Shown here: positions 1-9,680 of the stretch, in pieces
How positions within the stretch are numbered: the stretch's first letter is position 1
How the letters are laid out: each line of letters starts with the position of its first letter
Assembly: GCA_001871115.1 (NCBI GenBank)
Contig: MNUR01000008.1
Coordinates: 20,080-84,079 of the forward strand
DNA length: 64,000 bases
DNA from: Elusimicrobia bacterium CG1_02_56_21
Lineage (GTDB): Bacteria > Elusimicrobiota > Elusimicrobia > Elusimicrobiales > UBA9959
Direction of reading: 5' to 3'
The notes under the pieces: generated by a model
Databases searched by the model: none
What the model was told of the DNA's origin: nothing
Seen by the model: the letters and a program-made list of their open reading frames with translations, nothing else
Program-made: the position numbers and the translations under genes

Positions 1-107
1 AATACCCGTTCTCTTTCGGCCTCTCCAAGGCCCGCCTCATAATTGAGGGTTTTGAAGAAATAAAGAAATTCGTGGCTGAGAACGACAACAAAGAAGAGAA
101 AAAATAG
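1..107 (+). CDS. C-terminal fragment of an unidentified protein
   Basis: An open frame runs in from the left edge and stops at TAG 105-107, giving about 34 residues that end in a charged, Lys/Glu-rich tail. The visible part (…FGLSKARLIIEGFEEIKKFV…) looks like a genuine amphipathic helix. It is too short to assign to a family. It lies 28 bases upstream of the methyltransferase gene on the same strand, so the two may be co-transcribed. Confidence 0.55.
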   Translation, partial: YPFSFGLSKARLIIEGFEEIKKFVAENDNKEEKK

Positions 108-135
108 TTTTCTCTCTTCTCCGAGTCAAGAATAA

Positions 136-840
136 ATGTTGTCAAAAAAAGAACTGGCTATAGCCGGGTTTTATGACAGCATTTATCATTTTTACGGCCT
201 GGCAAATTCTTTCCTGACCTTCGGCCTGGACCGCTGGTGGCGGACAGCCGCCTCCAAAACAGCCAGGAGCTCCGCCCCCGCAGCGCTCAACGCCCTTGAC
301 GCCTGCTGCGGCACCGGAGATTTCTCACTCGCACTGAAAAAAGCGTACGGCCCCGGTCTTAAACTGACCGGCGCCGACCTCAGCGCCGCCATGCTTTCGG
401 CCGCTAAAAAAAATAATCCCGGGATGAAGTTCATACAGGCTGAAGCCAAGGCCCTGCCCTTCCCCGCCTGCAGCTTCGACCTGCTCACAATAGCCTTCGC
501 CGCCCGCAACCTGAACATAGACAGAGAGAGAATGCTGGCCGCCCTGCGTGAATTCCGCCGGGTTCTTAAACCCGGCGGCCTTTTTCTCTGCCTTGAAACC
601 ACGCGCCCTGAAAACCCGGCGGTCTGGCTGATGATGAGGATCTACGTTAAAACCCTCATCGGCCTGCTTAATCTTCTCTCGCCGAAAAGCCGGTCCTCGT
701 ACGACTTCCTGAAAAACACTATCCTGGTTTTTTACGACGCTGACGAATTTTCAGCCCTGCTTGAAGAAGCCGGCTTCACCGGGGCCGCCTACAAAAGGCT
801 CTTTCCCGGGGCGGCGGCGGTACACACGGCCAGGGCTTAA
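136..840 (+). CDS. UbiE/MenG-like quinone-biosynthesis methyltransferase
   Basis: This 234-residue class I SAM-dependent methyltransferase resembles the UbiE/MenG (demethylmenaquinone C-methyltransferase) family. The N-terminus carries the FYD…LSxGLDRxWR-like segment typical of that family. Motif I is LDACCGTGDF at residues 53-62, the acidic ribose-binding residue is D81, an AFAARN segment lies at 120-125 and RVLKPGG at 142-148. UbiE/MenG methylate the quinone ring in menaquinone or ubiquinone synthesis at the inner membrane face. No other quinone genes are nearby, so the substrate is inferred from sequence only. Its stop overlaps by four bases the stop of the convergent V-ATPase subunit D gene. 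Confidence 0.8.
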   Translation: MLSKKELAIAGFYDSIYHFYGLANSFLTFGLDRWWRTAASKTARSSAPAALNALDACCGTGDFSLALKKAYGPGLKLTGADLSAAMLSAAKKNNPGMKFIQAEAKALPFPACSFDLLTIAFAARNLNIDRERMLAALREFRRVLKPGGLFLCLETTRPENPAVWLMMRIYVKTLIGLLNLLSPKSRSSYDFLKNTILVFYDADEFSALLEEAGFTGAAYKRLFPGAAAVHTARA

Positions 841-1463
841 CCTTCGGCTCTCAGCCTGTTCCGTATCATCTTCAAAATAACAAAGGAATCCCTCTCGCGC
901 TCCTCCAGCGTGCCGCCCAGAAAAGCTATGGTTTCACGCCGGTCAGGGATCACTTTCTTGGAGAGGGTATTGCAGCGGCGCTGCGTTTTTTTAAGTTCGT
1001 GCGCCAGGCGCGCCGCGGCGGTATCCAGCCCCGCCAGCTCCGCCAGCCCCGGCAGCGCCGCATTGAAAGAAAACACAGCCCCGTCCGCGGCCGCAGGCGT
1101 ACCCCCGGGCCCGAAATAAAAACCGGCTTTTACCGCCCGGGCCGAGCCAAGCGGAAGCCTGGTCCCCATAAACCTCTTCTCTTTTATCTTCACGGTTTGC
1201 ACAGGGAGCACACCGAGCGCGGCCCTGTCCACAGCCGCGGACCCGGCATCAAGCTGAGCCTCCCGCAGCGCGGCGTTCGCCCGGGCCAGCAGGCTCTCCA
1301 CGCTTTCTCTCGCCAGCGCCGCGCGCCCGGCTGTCGCCCCGAGCTCACGCAGCAGAAGTTCCCTCTTCCGGTCAAGCAGGTCATACCCCTCCTGCGCAAA
1401 TTCAAGCTGACGCCTCAGAACCAGCAGCGACGATTTAGTCGACGGAACGTTCAATAAAGCCAT
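837..1463 (-). CDS. ntpD: V/A-type ATPase subunit D
   Basis: This is the central-shaft subunit D (208 residues) of the V/A-type rotary ATPase. The start NVPSTKSSLLVLRRQLEF is a textbook subunit D N-terminus. Long N- and C-terminal helices, expected to form the coiled-coil rotor inside the A3B3 head, flank a short globular middle. It is the last gene of the nine-gene operon. A 125-base gap with no gene of its own separates it from subunit B. Length is normal for the family. Confidence 0.93.
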   Translation of the reverse strand: MALLNVPSTKSSLLVLRRQLEFAQEGYDLLDRKRELLLRELGATAGRAALARESVESLLARANAALREAQLDAGSAAVDRAALGVLPVQTVKIKEKRFMGTRLPLGSARAVKAGFYFGPGGTPAAADGAVFSFNAALPGLAELAGLDTAAARLAHELKKTQRRCNTLSKKVIPDRRETIAFLGGTLEERERDSFVILKMIRNRLRAEG

Positions 1464-1588
1464 ATTTCCCCCTAAAATAATTTAACCGCGGAGCCGCTGA
1501 GCGTAAGGAGCGAAAGCGGGAACAAAGATGAACCAAGAGGGAAAGTATCCCGGCAATATCTCCCTGTCTGATTTCATAGCCCGTCTTC

Positions 1589-3010
1589 CTATCCTTTCTC
1601 GACCCCGGTTTCTTCCGCGTAATGCTCGTCGAGCAGAGCGCCGCTTACCCTGCGCAGTTCTTCCCGGGGCAGCATCGACAGTATTTCCCAGCCCAGGTCG
1701 AGGGTGCGGGCTATGGGCCTGTTCTCACGCTCTCCCTGGCTGAGAAAGCGCAGCTCGAACGCCTCTCCGAATTTCAGGTACTGCTTATCGCCCGGGCCCA
1801 GCTCTTCCTCACCGATAATATCCGCCAGCGCCCTCACCCTCTTAACGTAAGCGTAGCAGGCGAAAAGCTGGCTGGCCAAAGCGGGATGATCCTCGCGCGT
1901 ATAACCTTTCCCCACCCCGTCCTTCATAAGCCGCGAGAGGCTGGGCAGCCCGGCTATGGGCGGGTAAATCCCCCGCTGGAAAAGTTCCCGGTCCAGAACT
2001 ATCTGTCCCTCCGTTATATATCCGGTAAGGTCCGGTACGGGGTGGCTGATATCGTCGGAGGGCATGGTAAGGATAGCGGTCTGGGTAATAGAACCCGGAG
2101 AACCGTCCACGCGGCCCGCGCGCTCGTAGAGGGAAGCCAGGTCCGAGTACAGGTAGCCGGGATAACCTTTACGCCCCGGCATCTCCCCCCTGGCCGTGCC
2201 TACCTCGCGAAGGCTTTCGCAGTAATTAGTCATATCCGTAAGGACCACCAGGACATGCCGGCCGCAATCGAAAGCCAGATGCTCGGCGAGGGTCAGTGCC
2301 GCCCGCGGGGCAAGCAGCCTCTCTACCCCGGCCGCGTCCGCCAGGGACAAAAACATCGCCACGCGGGACAGCGCGCCGGAATCGGCGAAGTCCCGCCTGA
2401 AATAATCGGCCACATCCCTCTTTATTCCCATCGCGGCAAAAATCACGCAGAAGCCGGCTTCATCTTTGGGCAGGCAGGCCTGTCGCACCAGCTGCGCGCA
2501 GACCTTGTCGTGAGGCAGGCCGTTACCGGAAAATATCGGCAGCTTCTGTCCGCGCACCAGGGCGTTCATCCCGTCGATGGCAGAGATCCCTGTCTGTATG
2601 AACTCGCGCGGGTAACGCCGCGCCACCGGGTTTATCGGCAGTCCGTTAACATCCCTCCTGTCTTCAGAAAGCGGAGGCGGCCCGCCGTCCATGGGCCGTC
2701 CAAGCCCGTCAAAAACCCTGCCCAGCATATTTTCAGAGACGGGCAGCCGGAGACTCTCCCCCAGGAAGCGCGCGCGCACCGTGCGGCCAGACAGCCCGCC
2801 CGTACCTTCGAGAACCTGCACCAGCGCGAGCTCCTCGGAAATATCCAGAACCCGCCCCAGCCGCGGCTCCCCTCCCGGCCCGGTGATCTCCACAAGCTCG
2901 TCGTATCCCGCGTCCCGGACGCGCTCCACCGCCACCAGCAGCCCCTCCATCCTGGAGGCCCCCGTATAGGTCAGCCCCCTGTCCGGGGCATAGTCCCTGA
3001 CTTTATTCAT
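1589..3010 (-). CDS. ntpB: V/A-type ATPase subunit B
   Basis: The non-catalytic nucleotide-binding subunit B, 473 residues. It has the beta-barrel N-domain and, where the catalytic subunit would have a P-loop, the degenerate [11 protein letters not shown] segment typical of B subunits. It also shows the [20 protein letters not shown] stretch (about residues 317-336) characteristic of the family. The start ATG overlaps the stop of subunit A (ATGA), so translation is probably coupled. It alternates with subunit A in the head of the enzyme. Confidence 0.95.
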   Translation of the reverse strand: MNKVRDYAPDRGLTYTGASRMEGLLVAVERVRDAGYDELVEITGPGGEPRLGRVLDISEELALVQVLEGTGGLSGRTVRARFLGESLRLPVSENMLGRVFDGLGRPMDGGPPPLSEDRRDVNGLPINPVARRYPREFIQTGISAIDGMNALVRGQKLPIFSGNGLPHDKVCAQLVRQACLPKDEAGFCVIFAAMGIKRDVADYFRRDFADSGALSRVAMFLSLADAAGVERLLAPRAALTLAEHLAFDCGRHVLVVLTDMTNYCESLREVGTARGEMPGRKGYPGYLYSDLASLYERAGRVDGSPGSITQTAILTMPSDDISHPVPDLTGYITEGQIVLDRELFQRGIYPPIAGLPSLSRLMKDGVGKGYTREDHPALASQLFACYAYVKRVRALADIIGEEELGPGDKQYLKFGEAFELRFLSQGERENRPIARTLDLGWEILSMLPREELRRVSGALLDEHYAEETGVEKG

Positions 3011-4791
3011 GAGCCCTCCGTTACAGACTTTGCGGTCAGCGCTTCCAGTTCCCCGGCCAGGCGCGCCGACAAACCCGCCAGGCCCGCGAGGTCGTCCCCG
3101 GCATAATCGGTTCTGGCGCGCAGTATAGCCGGAACGCAGGGCAGAGAAGAGATCTCTTTCAGCGAGCCTCCCGCCTTTATATACTCACGCCCTCCGCGGT
3201 AAAGAGCCATTATAAGCCCCAGCAGCGCCGCCTGCTTTGCCGGGGGGCAATACATGTCTTTTTCCTCAAAGGCGTTCTGCGCCAGAAAACCGTCCCGCAT
3301 TATCCCTCCTATAAACAGGTACAGCCGCTGGCCGTCCGGCAGCGCGTCGGGCCCGATAAGCCGGCCTATCTGTTGATAGTGCTCCTCGCGCTGCAGAACA
3401 ACCATCGCCTCGCTGCGCAGGCCGCGCCAGCCCGGGCACAGCTTTTCCCACGCGGGCTCCACCTCGTCGAGATAATCGGAATAGGAGCGCAGCCAGTTTA
3501 TGGAGGGATAGTGCCTCGCATTAGCAAGCTCGGTATCCAGGGACCAGAACACCCGCGTAAAACGGCGGGTATGCTGGGTCACCGGTTCCGAAAAATCCCC
3601 CCCGGGCGGACTGACAGCCCCCACTATGCTTATGGAGCCCGGCTCTTTATTAAGAGTAGTTACCGCGCCGCCCCGCTCGTAAAACTGCGCCAGCCGCGAA
3701 GGCAGGCTGGCGGGGAAGCCCTCCTCTGCCGGCATCTCTTCCAGGCGCACGGCCATTTCGCGCAGCGCTTCCGCCCAGCGGCTGGTGGAATCTGCGAACA
3801 CCGCCACATCGTAGCCCATATCCCTGTAATATTCCGCCATCGTTATCCCGGTATAAATAGAAATTTCCCTGGCCGCTACCGGCATATTGGAAGTATTGGC
3901 TATAAGGATAGTCCGCTCCATCAGCGGCCGCCCGGTACGCGGGTCTTTCAGCTCCGGGAATTCCCTCAGGACTTCCGTCATTTCATTGCCGCGCTCACCG
4001 CACCCTATGAATATGATTATCCCCGCGTCGGACCATTTAGCCAGCTGGTGCTGCGTAATAGTCTTGCCCGTCCCGAAGCCGCCGGGGATACAGGCGCAGC
4101 CCCCTTTGCCGATAGGGAAAAAAGTATCTATAACGCGCTGCCCGGTCACAAGCGGCTCTGAAACCCGCCTCCGCTCGGCCGCCGGGCGCGCCTGGCGGGC
4201 CGGCCATTTCTGCATCATTTTTAATTCCACCGGGCCGCGTGCCGTTTCAACTACCGCCAGGGTGTCCGTAACAGAATAGCTGCCGGCTGCGGCCGCAGAA
4301 ATAACTTTTCCGCTCATTCCGGGCGGAACCAGGACCTTATGCCGCACCAGGGGCGTTTCGGGGACCAGTCCGGCCGCCTGGCCCGCGGCCACCTCCTGCC
4401 CGGCTTTAAGCAGAGGCTCAAATTCCCAGCGGCGGCTTATGTCCAGCGGATCCGTTTTTCCCCCGCGTTTGATCCAGGACCCTCCGCTCGCCAGGAGCGA
4501 GCGAAGGGGTCGCTGCACTCCGTCGTAAATATTCCCCATAAGCCCGGGGCCCAGCCAAAGCGAGAACGGCGCGCCCGTGCGCTTTACCGGCGCGCCCGGC
4601 TTAAGCATAGAGGTGTCTTCATAGACCTGGACAATGGAACACCCTGCGGACTGCCGCACCACTTCTCCCGCCAGGCCCAGCTCCCCGACCCGCACAACCT
4701 CATACATGCACGCGCTCCCCATGCCCTTAACAGTAACAACCGGGCCGTTGACCCGGCTTACATAGCTTTTTTCTTCTTCTCCCGGGCTCAC
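3007..4791 (-). CDS. ntpA: V/A-type ATPase catalytic subunit A (GTG start)
   Basis: The catalytic subunit. The Walker A motif is GGFGTGKT (about residues 237-244), followed by the GCGERGNEM and [14 protein letters not shown] segments of V-type A subunits. I place the start at GTG 4791, not at an in-frame ATG 45 bases upstream. The GTG sits in a GTGA overlap with the stop of subunit E and has GGAGG four bases upstream. This gives 594 residues, the usual length, and removes an N-terminal extension that would lie inside the subunit E gene. The P-loop reads GGFGTGKT where GAFGCGKT is common; both should bind ATP. Confidence 0.94.
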   Translation of the reverse strand: MSPGEEEKSYVSRVNGPVVTVKGMGSACMYEVVRVGELGLAGEVVRQSAGCSIVQVYEDTSMLKPGAPVKRTGAPFSLWLGPGLMGNIYDGVQRPLRSLLASGGSWIKRGGKTDPLDISRRWEFEPLLKAGQEVAAGQAAGLVPETPLVRHKVLVPPGMSGKVISAAAAGSYSVTDTLAVVETARGPVELKMMQKWPARQARPAAERRRVSEPLVTGQRVIDTFFPIGKGGCACIPGGFGTGKTITQHQLAKWSDAGIIIFIGCGERGNEMTEVLREFPELKDPRTGRPLMERTILIANTSNMPVAAREISIYTGITMAEYYRDMGYDVAVFADSTSRWAEALREMAVRLEEMPAEEGFPASLPSRLAQFYERGGAVTTLNKEPGSISIVGAVSPPGGDFSEPVTQHTRRFTRVFWSLDTELANARHYPSINWLRSYSDYLDEVEPAWEKLCPGWRGLRSEAMVVLQREEHYQQIGRLIGPDALPDGQRLYLFIGGIMRDGFLAQNAFEEKDMYCPPAKQAALLGLIMALYRGGREYIKAGGSLKEISSLPCVPAILRARTDYAGDDLAGLAGLSARLAGELEALTAKSVTEGS

Positions 4792-5399
4792 TTTGCCTCC
4801 ATACTGCGCAAAAGCCGGCCGCGCAATTCCGGCCACAGCCGCGCCAGCCTTCCGTCAAAACTATTATCCCAGGACTGCCGGCCCTCGCGGTCCCGCACAA
4901 GAACCCCCCCTCTAAATACGGAACTTTCCTCAATGGTCAGAATCAGGCCCTGCCTTCCGCAAAGCCGCTCTATTTCGGAAGCAAGCCCCGCTGCTCCGCC
5001 CATGTCCGCCGGAACAAGAGAGACGACAAATTCTCTCCCTTCCATGCGGCCTATAGCCTGCGCCGCAAGCGCGGCAAGCGCGGCCGGCTTGTTCTCTGCG
5101 GGAAGCAGCCTGAGCGCCTCGGCCTTTATAGAGTCAAGAACCGCTTCCTGCCTGGCCAGGCGCATCAGGCCGGCTTCACGCGGAACCGAGGCCAGCAGCG
5201 CCTCCCGGCGGCGGCCGGCTTCAGCCAGGGCCGCGGCCGAAATCCCCCGCCCGGTTTCTTCGGCCCCGGCTTCAGCGTCTGCCAGTATTTTTCCGGCCTC
5301 CGCTTCGGCGGCGGAAATAATTTCCGCGCACTCCCTCCGGGCCATCTCCAGTATCTCCCTCTTCAGCCCCTCGGTATCCCCGAATATTTCCATAACCAT
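4788..5399 (-). CDS. ntpE: V/A-type ATPase peripheral-stalk subunit E
   Basis: A 203-residue peripheral-stalk subunit. The first ~110 residues are a long Ala/Glu-rich helix expected to coil with subunit G/H. The C-terminal third is the globular domain that caps the A3B3 head. A second ATG lies two codons downstream and could be the real start. A 234-base gap upstream, before subunit F, holds a structured repeat element. The stop overlaps the GTG of subunit A. Confidence 0.88.
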   Translation of the reverse strand: MVMEIFGDTEGLKREILEMARRECAEIISAAEAEAGKILADAEAGAEETGRGISAAALAEAGRRREALLASVPREAGLMRLARQEAVLDSIKAEALRLLPAENKPAALAALAAQAIGRMEGREFVVSLVPADMGGAAGLASEIERLCGRQGLILTIEESSVFRGGVLVRDREGRQSWDNSFDGRLARLWPELRGRLLRSMEAK

Positions 5400-5503
5400 T
5401 TCCTCTCAGTCCCTCTCCCCCGCCAATTTCCTGGAGGGCGGCGAGGGCACCGGTTCGGCGGGCCCTCCCGGAAGCCGGGGCTTGCGTAAGCGAAGGGGTG
5501 GAC

Positions 5504-5615
5504 GGGGGTTTGCCCTGCGCACCCTTTGCGGAAAGGGGGCCCCGCCTTAATTTCCCCAGGCGGGGGGAAACCAAGCAAGGGTTTCCATCTTCCAGGGTGC
5601 GCGGGGCAAAACCCC
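5504..5615. repeat. Structured intergenic element, copy 3 (between ntpF and ntpE)
   Basis: A long imperfect palindrome. The outer arms GGGGTTTGCCC (5505-5515) and GGGGCAAAACCCC (5603-5615) pair, as do GCGCACCC (5517-5524) and GGGTGCGC (5595-5602). Inside are the GC-rich core GGGGGCCCCGCC and the hairpin GGAAACC/GGTTTCC. The layout and core match the 3' half of the element at 34019-34113. No gene fits here, so the element interrupts an otherwise tight operon. Confidence 0.6.
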
Positions 5616-5633
5616 GGCCAGGACCCCCGACCC

Positions 5634-5876
5634 CTATATCTCCACGATCAGCGGCCGCGCCCGCTGCAGCCTGATCTCGTTAACCTTCGCGCGCGCCAGC
5701 CCCGCCGCGGCGCGGGTCATGATTACCACCCCGCAGTTTTCCCGGGCGGCCGCTTCTTCAAGCGCTTGCGCAGCCTCTTCCGCGGTTTTCACCTCGCGCC
5801 CCTCTACCCCGGCCAGCCGGAAGCCGCGCGCGGTATCTTCGTCGCCGATGCAGTAGAACCTCAGGATTTCCATCAT
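5634..5876 (-). CDS. ntpF: V/A-type ATPase subunit F
   Basis: An 80-residue subunit F, part of the central rotor next to subunit D. The pattern is the usual one: IGDEDTARGFRLAGVEG near the start, then a CGVVIMTRAAA strand and a terminal PLIVEI strand. It is short compared with the usual ~100 residues. The start overlaps the stop of the c-ring subunit (ATGATGA arrangement). The position between subunits K and E supports the call. Confidence 0.85.
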   Translation of the reverse strand: MMEILRFYCIGDEDTARGFRLAGVEGREVKTAEEAAQALEEAAARENCGVVIMTRAAAGLARAKVNEIRLQRARPLIVEI

Positions 5877-6205
5877 ATTTTTCCCACCAGGATGATAGCT
5901 ATAGCAAAACCGAGGACGGCAAGACCTTCCGCCAGGGCCACAAAAAGAAGGCTGCGCATCAGGAGCTCCGGCTTTTCAGCGGCCGCCCCCATTGCGGCGG
6001 AGCCTATGCGCGCTACAGCGTAAGCCGAGCCGAGCACGCAAAATGACATAGTAAGGGCTGCCGCAAAACTTAGCCATACTGCCCTGTAATCGCTGCCCAT
6101 TCCGGCCGCGGCCGCGGTTGCGCCCGGCGCTGCCGCCAGGGCCGCCTGGCACAGCCACAGCAAGCATACAAGAACTCCGAACAGAAGCGTATATATTCCT
6201 TTCAT
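5873..6205 (-). CDS. ntpK: V/A-type ATPase c-ring proteolipid (subunit K/L)
   Basis: A 110-residue proteolipid. An N-terminal hydrophobic segment ending in an Ala-rich stretch looks like a cleavable signal peptide. Two transmembrane helices follow and form a single hairpin. The ion-binding glutamate is in helix 2, in the segment ALAEGLAVLG. The Thr/Gln ligands of Na+-type V-ATPase rings (ETQ after the glutamate) are absent, so I infer H+ coupling. Some V-ATPases use a duplicated four-helix version; this one does not. Confidence 0.9.
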   Translation of the reverse strand: MKGIYTLLFGVLVCLLWLCQAALAAAPGATAAAAGMGSDYRAVWLSFAAALTMSFCVLGSAYAVARIGSAAMGAAAEKPELLMRSLLFVALAEGLAVLGFAIAIILVGKI

Positions 6206-6259
6206 TTATCCCCCTTTATCCGCCATTTTTACCTGCCCGGAAAAACACCGGGGCTTTCT

Positions 6260-8173
6260 TTACATGACGAAAGGCCTGAACGGTCTTCCGCTCCCCTCAA
6301 GGAACTTTCCGAAAAATTCATAATACTCAAGACGCAGCGCCTGCACTCCCGCCACCAGCGCCTCAAAACCTATAGCTGCGGCATTCCCGGCTATAACGGC
6401 GAATATCCCGGCCAGGCAATTTTCACCCCAGGAGACGTCCGCGGTGCGCTTCAGGGCCCAGGCGGCGGACAGCAGCGCGGCGTGGCTCATAGCATAGGCG
6501 GCCAGGCGGACAAAACTTACGGTATTAGCCAGATAGAGCAGCGCCCCCTCGAAGGCCCCGACCAGGGCCCCGGCTCCTACTCCGAATAAACCGTCTTCGC
6601 TTGCACTTTTTGCTTCGCGCGGAAGCAGTAAATACCTTAACGGTGCTTTAAGGGCCCAGCACACCATCGCCGCAGCTATTAAAGGCAGAGCGAACCCAGC
6701 CTGTACCCTGCCTGCAGCCAGCAGCAGCGCTCCCCAGTAAAAAACCAGCCCGGCCGCGCCGAATCTATCCAGCACCGCGCCAAGCCGGTCCCCCGTCCGC
6801 GCACGGTTCACTATATTGATAATTACGCCAAGACTTATAACTGCGGCCCCTATAAGAACAGCGGCTGCAAGCAGAGCCAGAGGGTCGCCCGCAAGAGGAT
6901 CGCGCCAGAGCGCGTATTTTTTAAAATTCTCCAGGCCGAAAAAACTGCCGTACACCAAGCCGAAAAATATAGAAGACATGCCGCAGACAAAAACCGCCCT
7001 GCCGGCCTCAGGAGCTTTGACCTGCCGCAGACGCGCCAGCCAGTACCCTGCCAGGCAGAGCGCTGCGCCGTGCCCGGCATCCCCGAACATCATCCCGAAC
7101 ATAAGCAGAAAGCTCAGCGCGCTGAAAACGGTAGGATCCGCCTCGCCATAGCGCGGAAGGCCGTAGCCTGTAACCAGCGCCGCAAAAGGCCGGAGCAAAC
7201 GGGGAGGATTCAGTTTTACAGGCGGTTCTCCCCCGGGAGCGGCGGGACTTGTCGCCAGCGCGCAGCGCCGTCGGGAAACCCTGCCCAGCTCTTTTTTTAC
7301 CCGGTCCGAATCCTCTTCCGGGACCCAGCCGGAAATATAAAAAGAAGCGCCGGTCCCGGGAAAAAACTGCTCAGCTTCCAGCAATCGCGCTTCGGTCACC
7401 GCGGCTCTTCCGGCCGCCTCAAGCGGGCCGGCAGCGGCCGCCGCCAGCGAGGAAATTTCCTCCCCGGCAAGCTCAAGGGCGCGCTTGACGCGCCCGGCCT
7501 CGTAGTAATATTTTGCAGCCGCCCCGCCCAGAGCTTTTTCTTCTCCGGGAGCAAGCTCCTCCGCACGGAACCCGGCGGCTTCCAGGCCGGCCGTTAAAAC
7601 CGCGCCTGAGCACCTGCCTCCCAGAACGGCTATATAACTGCGGCCTTCTTTTTCACCCAGCTGCGCCAGGACTGAAGTTCCCGCTATCTTTGCCCGCAGC
7701 GCGGCCAGGCCGGCGGCGGGCACGCTCCCTGCGGCTGAGTAGAGATAAGAAAAATTCCCGGCTATTCCGGCCGGCAGCGGCAGCCCGAGGTAAACTGACA
7801 GTCTTTCGCTTTCAGCCGAGAGTCTCTTATACTCGGCTCTCAGGCCGCGCAGAGAGCCGAGCGGGGAGGCTGCCTTTAATTCCAAATCTTCCAGCGCTGC
7901 GGCCGCGGCCTTAAGATCCATTTCCGGGGCCGGGGACAGGGCGCCCGGAACTAAACCAAGCTGCGCGCGCAGCGCTTCAACCCGGCCGAGAAAAGCCGCG
8001 CAATCGGCCAGGGCGAGACTGTTATCGGCCGCGGCCGAAGGAGCTGTATCCGGTCCGGGAGCGGCCCGCGCAAATTCCACCGCTTCAACCGCGCCGATGC
8101 AGTTCAGTACCGAACGCGCGTCTTTTTTCAGCAGTACCCCCTCAAGACGCGACATTTTAACAAGGTTAAACAT
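6260..8173 (-). CDS. ntpI: V/A-type ATPase membrane subunit I (a-subunit)
   Basis: The 637-residue stator subunit. The N-terminal ~320 residues are soluble and contact the peripheral stalks. The C-terminal half has about seven to eight transmembrane helices. The segment SFVRLAAYAMSHAALL near the C-terminus holds the conserved arginine of the ion half-channel. The start overlaps the end of subunit C by eight bases. Length is normal for the bacterial subunit. Confidence 0.92.
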   Translation of the reverse strand: MFNLVKMSRLEGVLLKKDARSVLNCIGAVEAVEFARAAPGPDTAPSAAADNSLALADCAAFLGRVEALRAQLGLVPGALSPAPEMDLKAAAAALEDLELKAASPLGSLRGLRAEYKRLSAESERLSVYLGLPLPAGIAGNFSYLYSAAGSVPAAGLAALRAKIAGTSVLAQLGEKEGRSYIAVLGGRCSGAVLTAGLEAAGFRAEELAPGEEKALGGAAAKYYYEAGRVKRALELAGEEISSLAAAAAGPLEAAGRAAVTEARLLEAEQFFPGTGASFYISGWVPEEDSDRVKKELGRVSRRRCALATSPAAPGGEPPVKLNPPRLLRPFAALVTGYGLPRYGEADPTVFSALSFLLMFGMMFGDAGHGAALCLAGYWLARLRQVKAPEAGRAVFVCGMSSIFFGLVYGSFFGLENFKKYALWRDPLAGDPLALLAAAVLIGAAVISLGVIINIVNRARTGDRLGAVLDRFGAAGLVFYWGALLLAAGRVQAGFALPLIAAAMVCWALKAPLRYLLLPREAKSASEDGLFGVGAGALVGAFEGALLYLANTVSFVRLAAYAMSHAALLSAAWALKRTADVSWGENCLAGIFAVIAGNAAAIGFEALVAGVQALRLEYYEFFGKFLEGSGRPFRPFVM

Positions 8174-9179
8174 CGGGCCTCCCCAGGCGGGGCAGCATGC
8201 GCCCGGCCAGTTCCCCGGAGTTCACTCCCAGGCGCAGGCCTTCGGCAACCGTGATCAGATTGGCGGTTTCAAGACGGCGCAGGGCGAGGTAGCCCGCGAC
8301 CGCCCCGAAGCCTACAGGTGCGCCCCGGAACGCCCTCATTGCCAGTTTTGCGTAACGGTCCCAGGCCAGGACCTCAAGCGCCCCCGCTTCCGGCTCTTCG
8401 GGCCCGGCATTAACGGCCGACCCCGCGGCCAGCGCGCGCAGCGCTCCTACGCCGGACGCGGACAGCATGGCTAAAAATTTGCGCCGGTCCAGCCTTGATC
8501 CGGCTGCGAAAAGACCGAGCAGCTCCTTTTTTTCCAGACCGTAAAAAAACCTGCCCCTGGCCGCCAGCATCAGGTTGAAAACCGCTATTTCATGACGCAC
8601 CAGCGGGGCGGAATATTCCCGGTCGGCCTTGTTCAGCGCGTTCAGGCGGACCAGCATTTCCCCGAGATAAGCCCGGTCCAGGGCCGCCTCGCGGAAAAAA
8701 GACCGGCTTCTGTCGGGATAAACTAAATATGCCTCCTCAAGCGCCCGCTTTAATATCCCCGGGGCCATAGACTTTACAAACTGTTCCGGGGTTTCCGCCG
8801 CCGGCCCGTCATTCCGGCGCCGGCCCGGCAAGGGGATCATATCAGGAAAATATTTTTCGGGGCTTAAACCCGCTCCCAGGCCCCTGATAACCACCTTAAG
8901 GTTCTCTACCTCAAGCCTGGCCGCGAGCCATTCCACGAAGCGCCCCCGGGCATTCCCTAAAGCCGAGGCCAGCTCCATAACCTCGGAATAGAAATCTCCT
9001 GACACGCGGAGCTGTACTTGGCGCGAGCCGCTGAGGCGCGGGCCTGTGATAATAGCGGCAGAAAGGGACTCCGGCGACTCCAGGGCGCAAAGGCCGCGCA
9101 GCCGGCCGCCTTCGGCAAGGCGGGAACGGCGGCCGTGCAGGCGGGCGGACAGATCGTCCAGGTCCCTCGTTTTTATCAA
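8166..9179 (-). CDS. ntpC: V/A-type ATPase subunit C (d-type)
   Basis: A 337-residue subunit that sits on the c-ring and connects it to the central shaft. It is a mostly helical protein of the AC39/d family. The match comes mainly from operon position, length and repeated helical segments such as EYSAPLVRHEIAVFNLMLAARG near the middle, since this family is weakly conserved. It lies 17 bases after subunit G/H and overlaps subunit I. Confidence 0.82.
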   Translation of the reverse strand: MIKTRDLDDLSARLHGRRSRLAEGGRLRGLCALESPESLSAAIITGPRLSGSRQVQLRVSGDFYSEVMELASALGNARGRFVEWLAARLEVENLKVVIRGLGAGLSPEKYFPDMIPLPGRRRNDGPAAETPEQFVKSMAPGILKRALEEAYLVYPDRSRSFFREAALDRAYLGEMLVRLNALNKADREYSAPLVRHEIAVFNLMLAARGRFFYGLEKKELLGLFAAGSRLDRRKFLAMLSASGVGALRALAAGSAVNAGPEEPEAGALEVLAWDRYAKLAMRAFRGAPVGFGAVAGYLALRRLETANLITVAEGLRLGVNSGELAGRMLPRLGRPDV

Positions 9180-9195
9180 AATTCCCCCCCCGGAA

Positions 9196-9507
9196 CTATA
9201 AACCCAGCAAACGCCGCAATACTTCTTCAGCCGCCCCGCGGATTACGCCCTCGTCCGCCCGGAAAGCTTTCTCAATTTCAGCTTCGGCGGCTGCCAGGAG
9301 AGAAGTTCTTTCCGCTTCAGACGCCGCCATCGCGGCGGCAGCGGCCGCCCCCGCTTCCACGCGGGCCTCTGCCAGCGCGGCGGTTGAAATCCTGGCGGCC
9401 TTTTTTCTGGCCTCCGACACAATTTCGGCGGCCCGCAGCCGCGCTGCCGCAGCCTCTCGGCTGCCCGTTTCCTCGGCCGCCAGTATACCTGCTATAAGTT
9501 CACGCAT
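9196..9507 (-). CDS. V/A-type ATPase peripheral-stalk subunit G/H
   Basis: A 103-residue, almost entirely helical Ala/Glu/Arg-rich protein, first in the V-ATPase operon. It is expected to coil with subunit E in the peripheral stalks. No catalytic motif is expected or seen. With it, all nine usual bacterial V/A-ATPase subunits are present in the order G/H-C-I-K-F-E-A-B-D. The promoter presumably lies in 9508-9631, where AT-rich candidate -10 sites exist but none stands out. Confidence 0.8.
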   Translation of the reverse strand: MRELIAGILAAEETGSREAAAARLRAAEIVSEARKKAARISTAALAEARVEAGAAAAAAMAASEAERTSLLAAAEAEIEKAFRADEGVIRGAAEEVLRRLLGL

Positions 9508-9631
9508 ATTTGACCACCGGAAAAATCACAGGGCAAAGCAAGAAAGCAAAGCCGGGCACGGCCCTGCATACGCTTCTATATATTATTGTTCCCCTAACCT
9601 CAATCTAGCAAAACAGCCATAAAATAGCAAT

Positions 9632-9664
9632 AAAAAAATACCCCGCGGGGGCGGGGTATTTTTA
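9632..9664. terminator. Terminator after the F-ATPase operon
   Basis: A nine-base-pair stem ATACCCCGC/GCGGGGTAT with a four-base loop, with A-tracts and T-tracts on either side. It should end transcription of atpC on the minus strand and separates the F-type from the V-type operon. Confidence 0.88.
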
Positions 9665-9680
9665 ACGGCCCTGGGGCGCA

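Noticed and set aside
1464..1588. Extra small gene between V-ATPase subunits B and D
   Set aside because: No frame with start and ribosome-binding site is seen on the operon strand; it seems a plain spacer.
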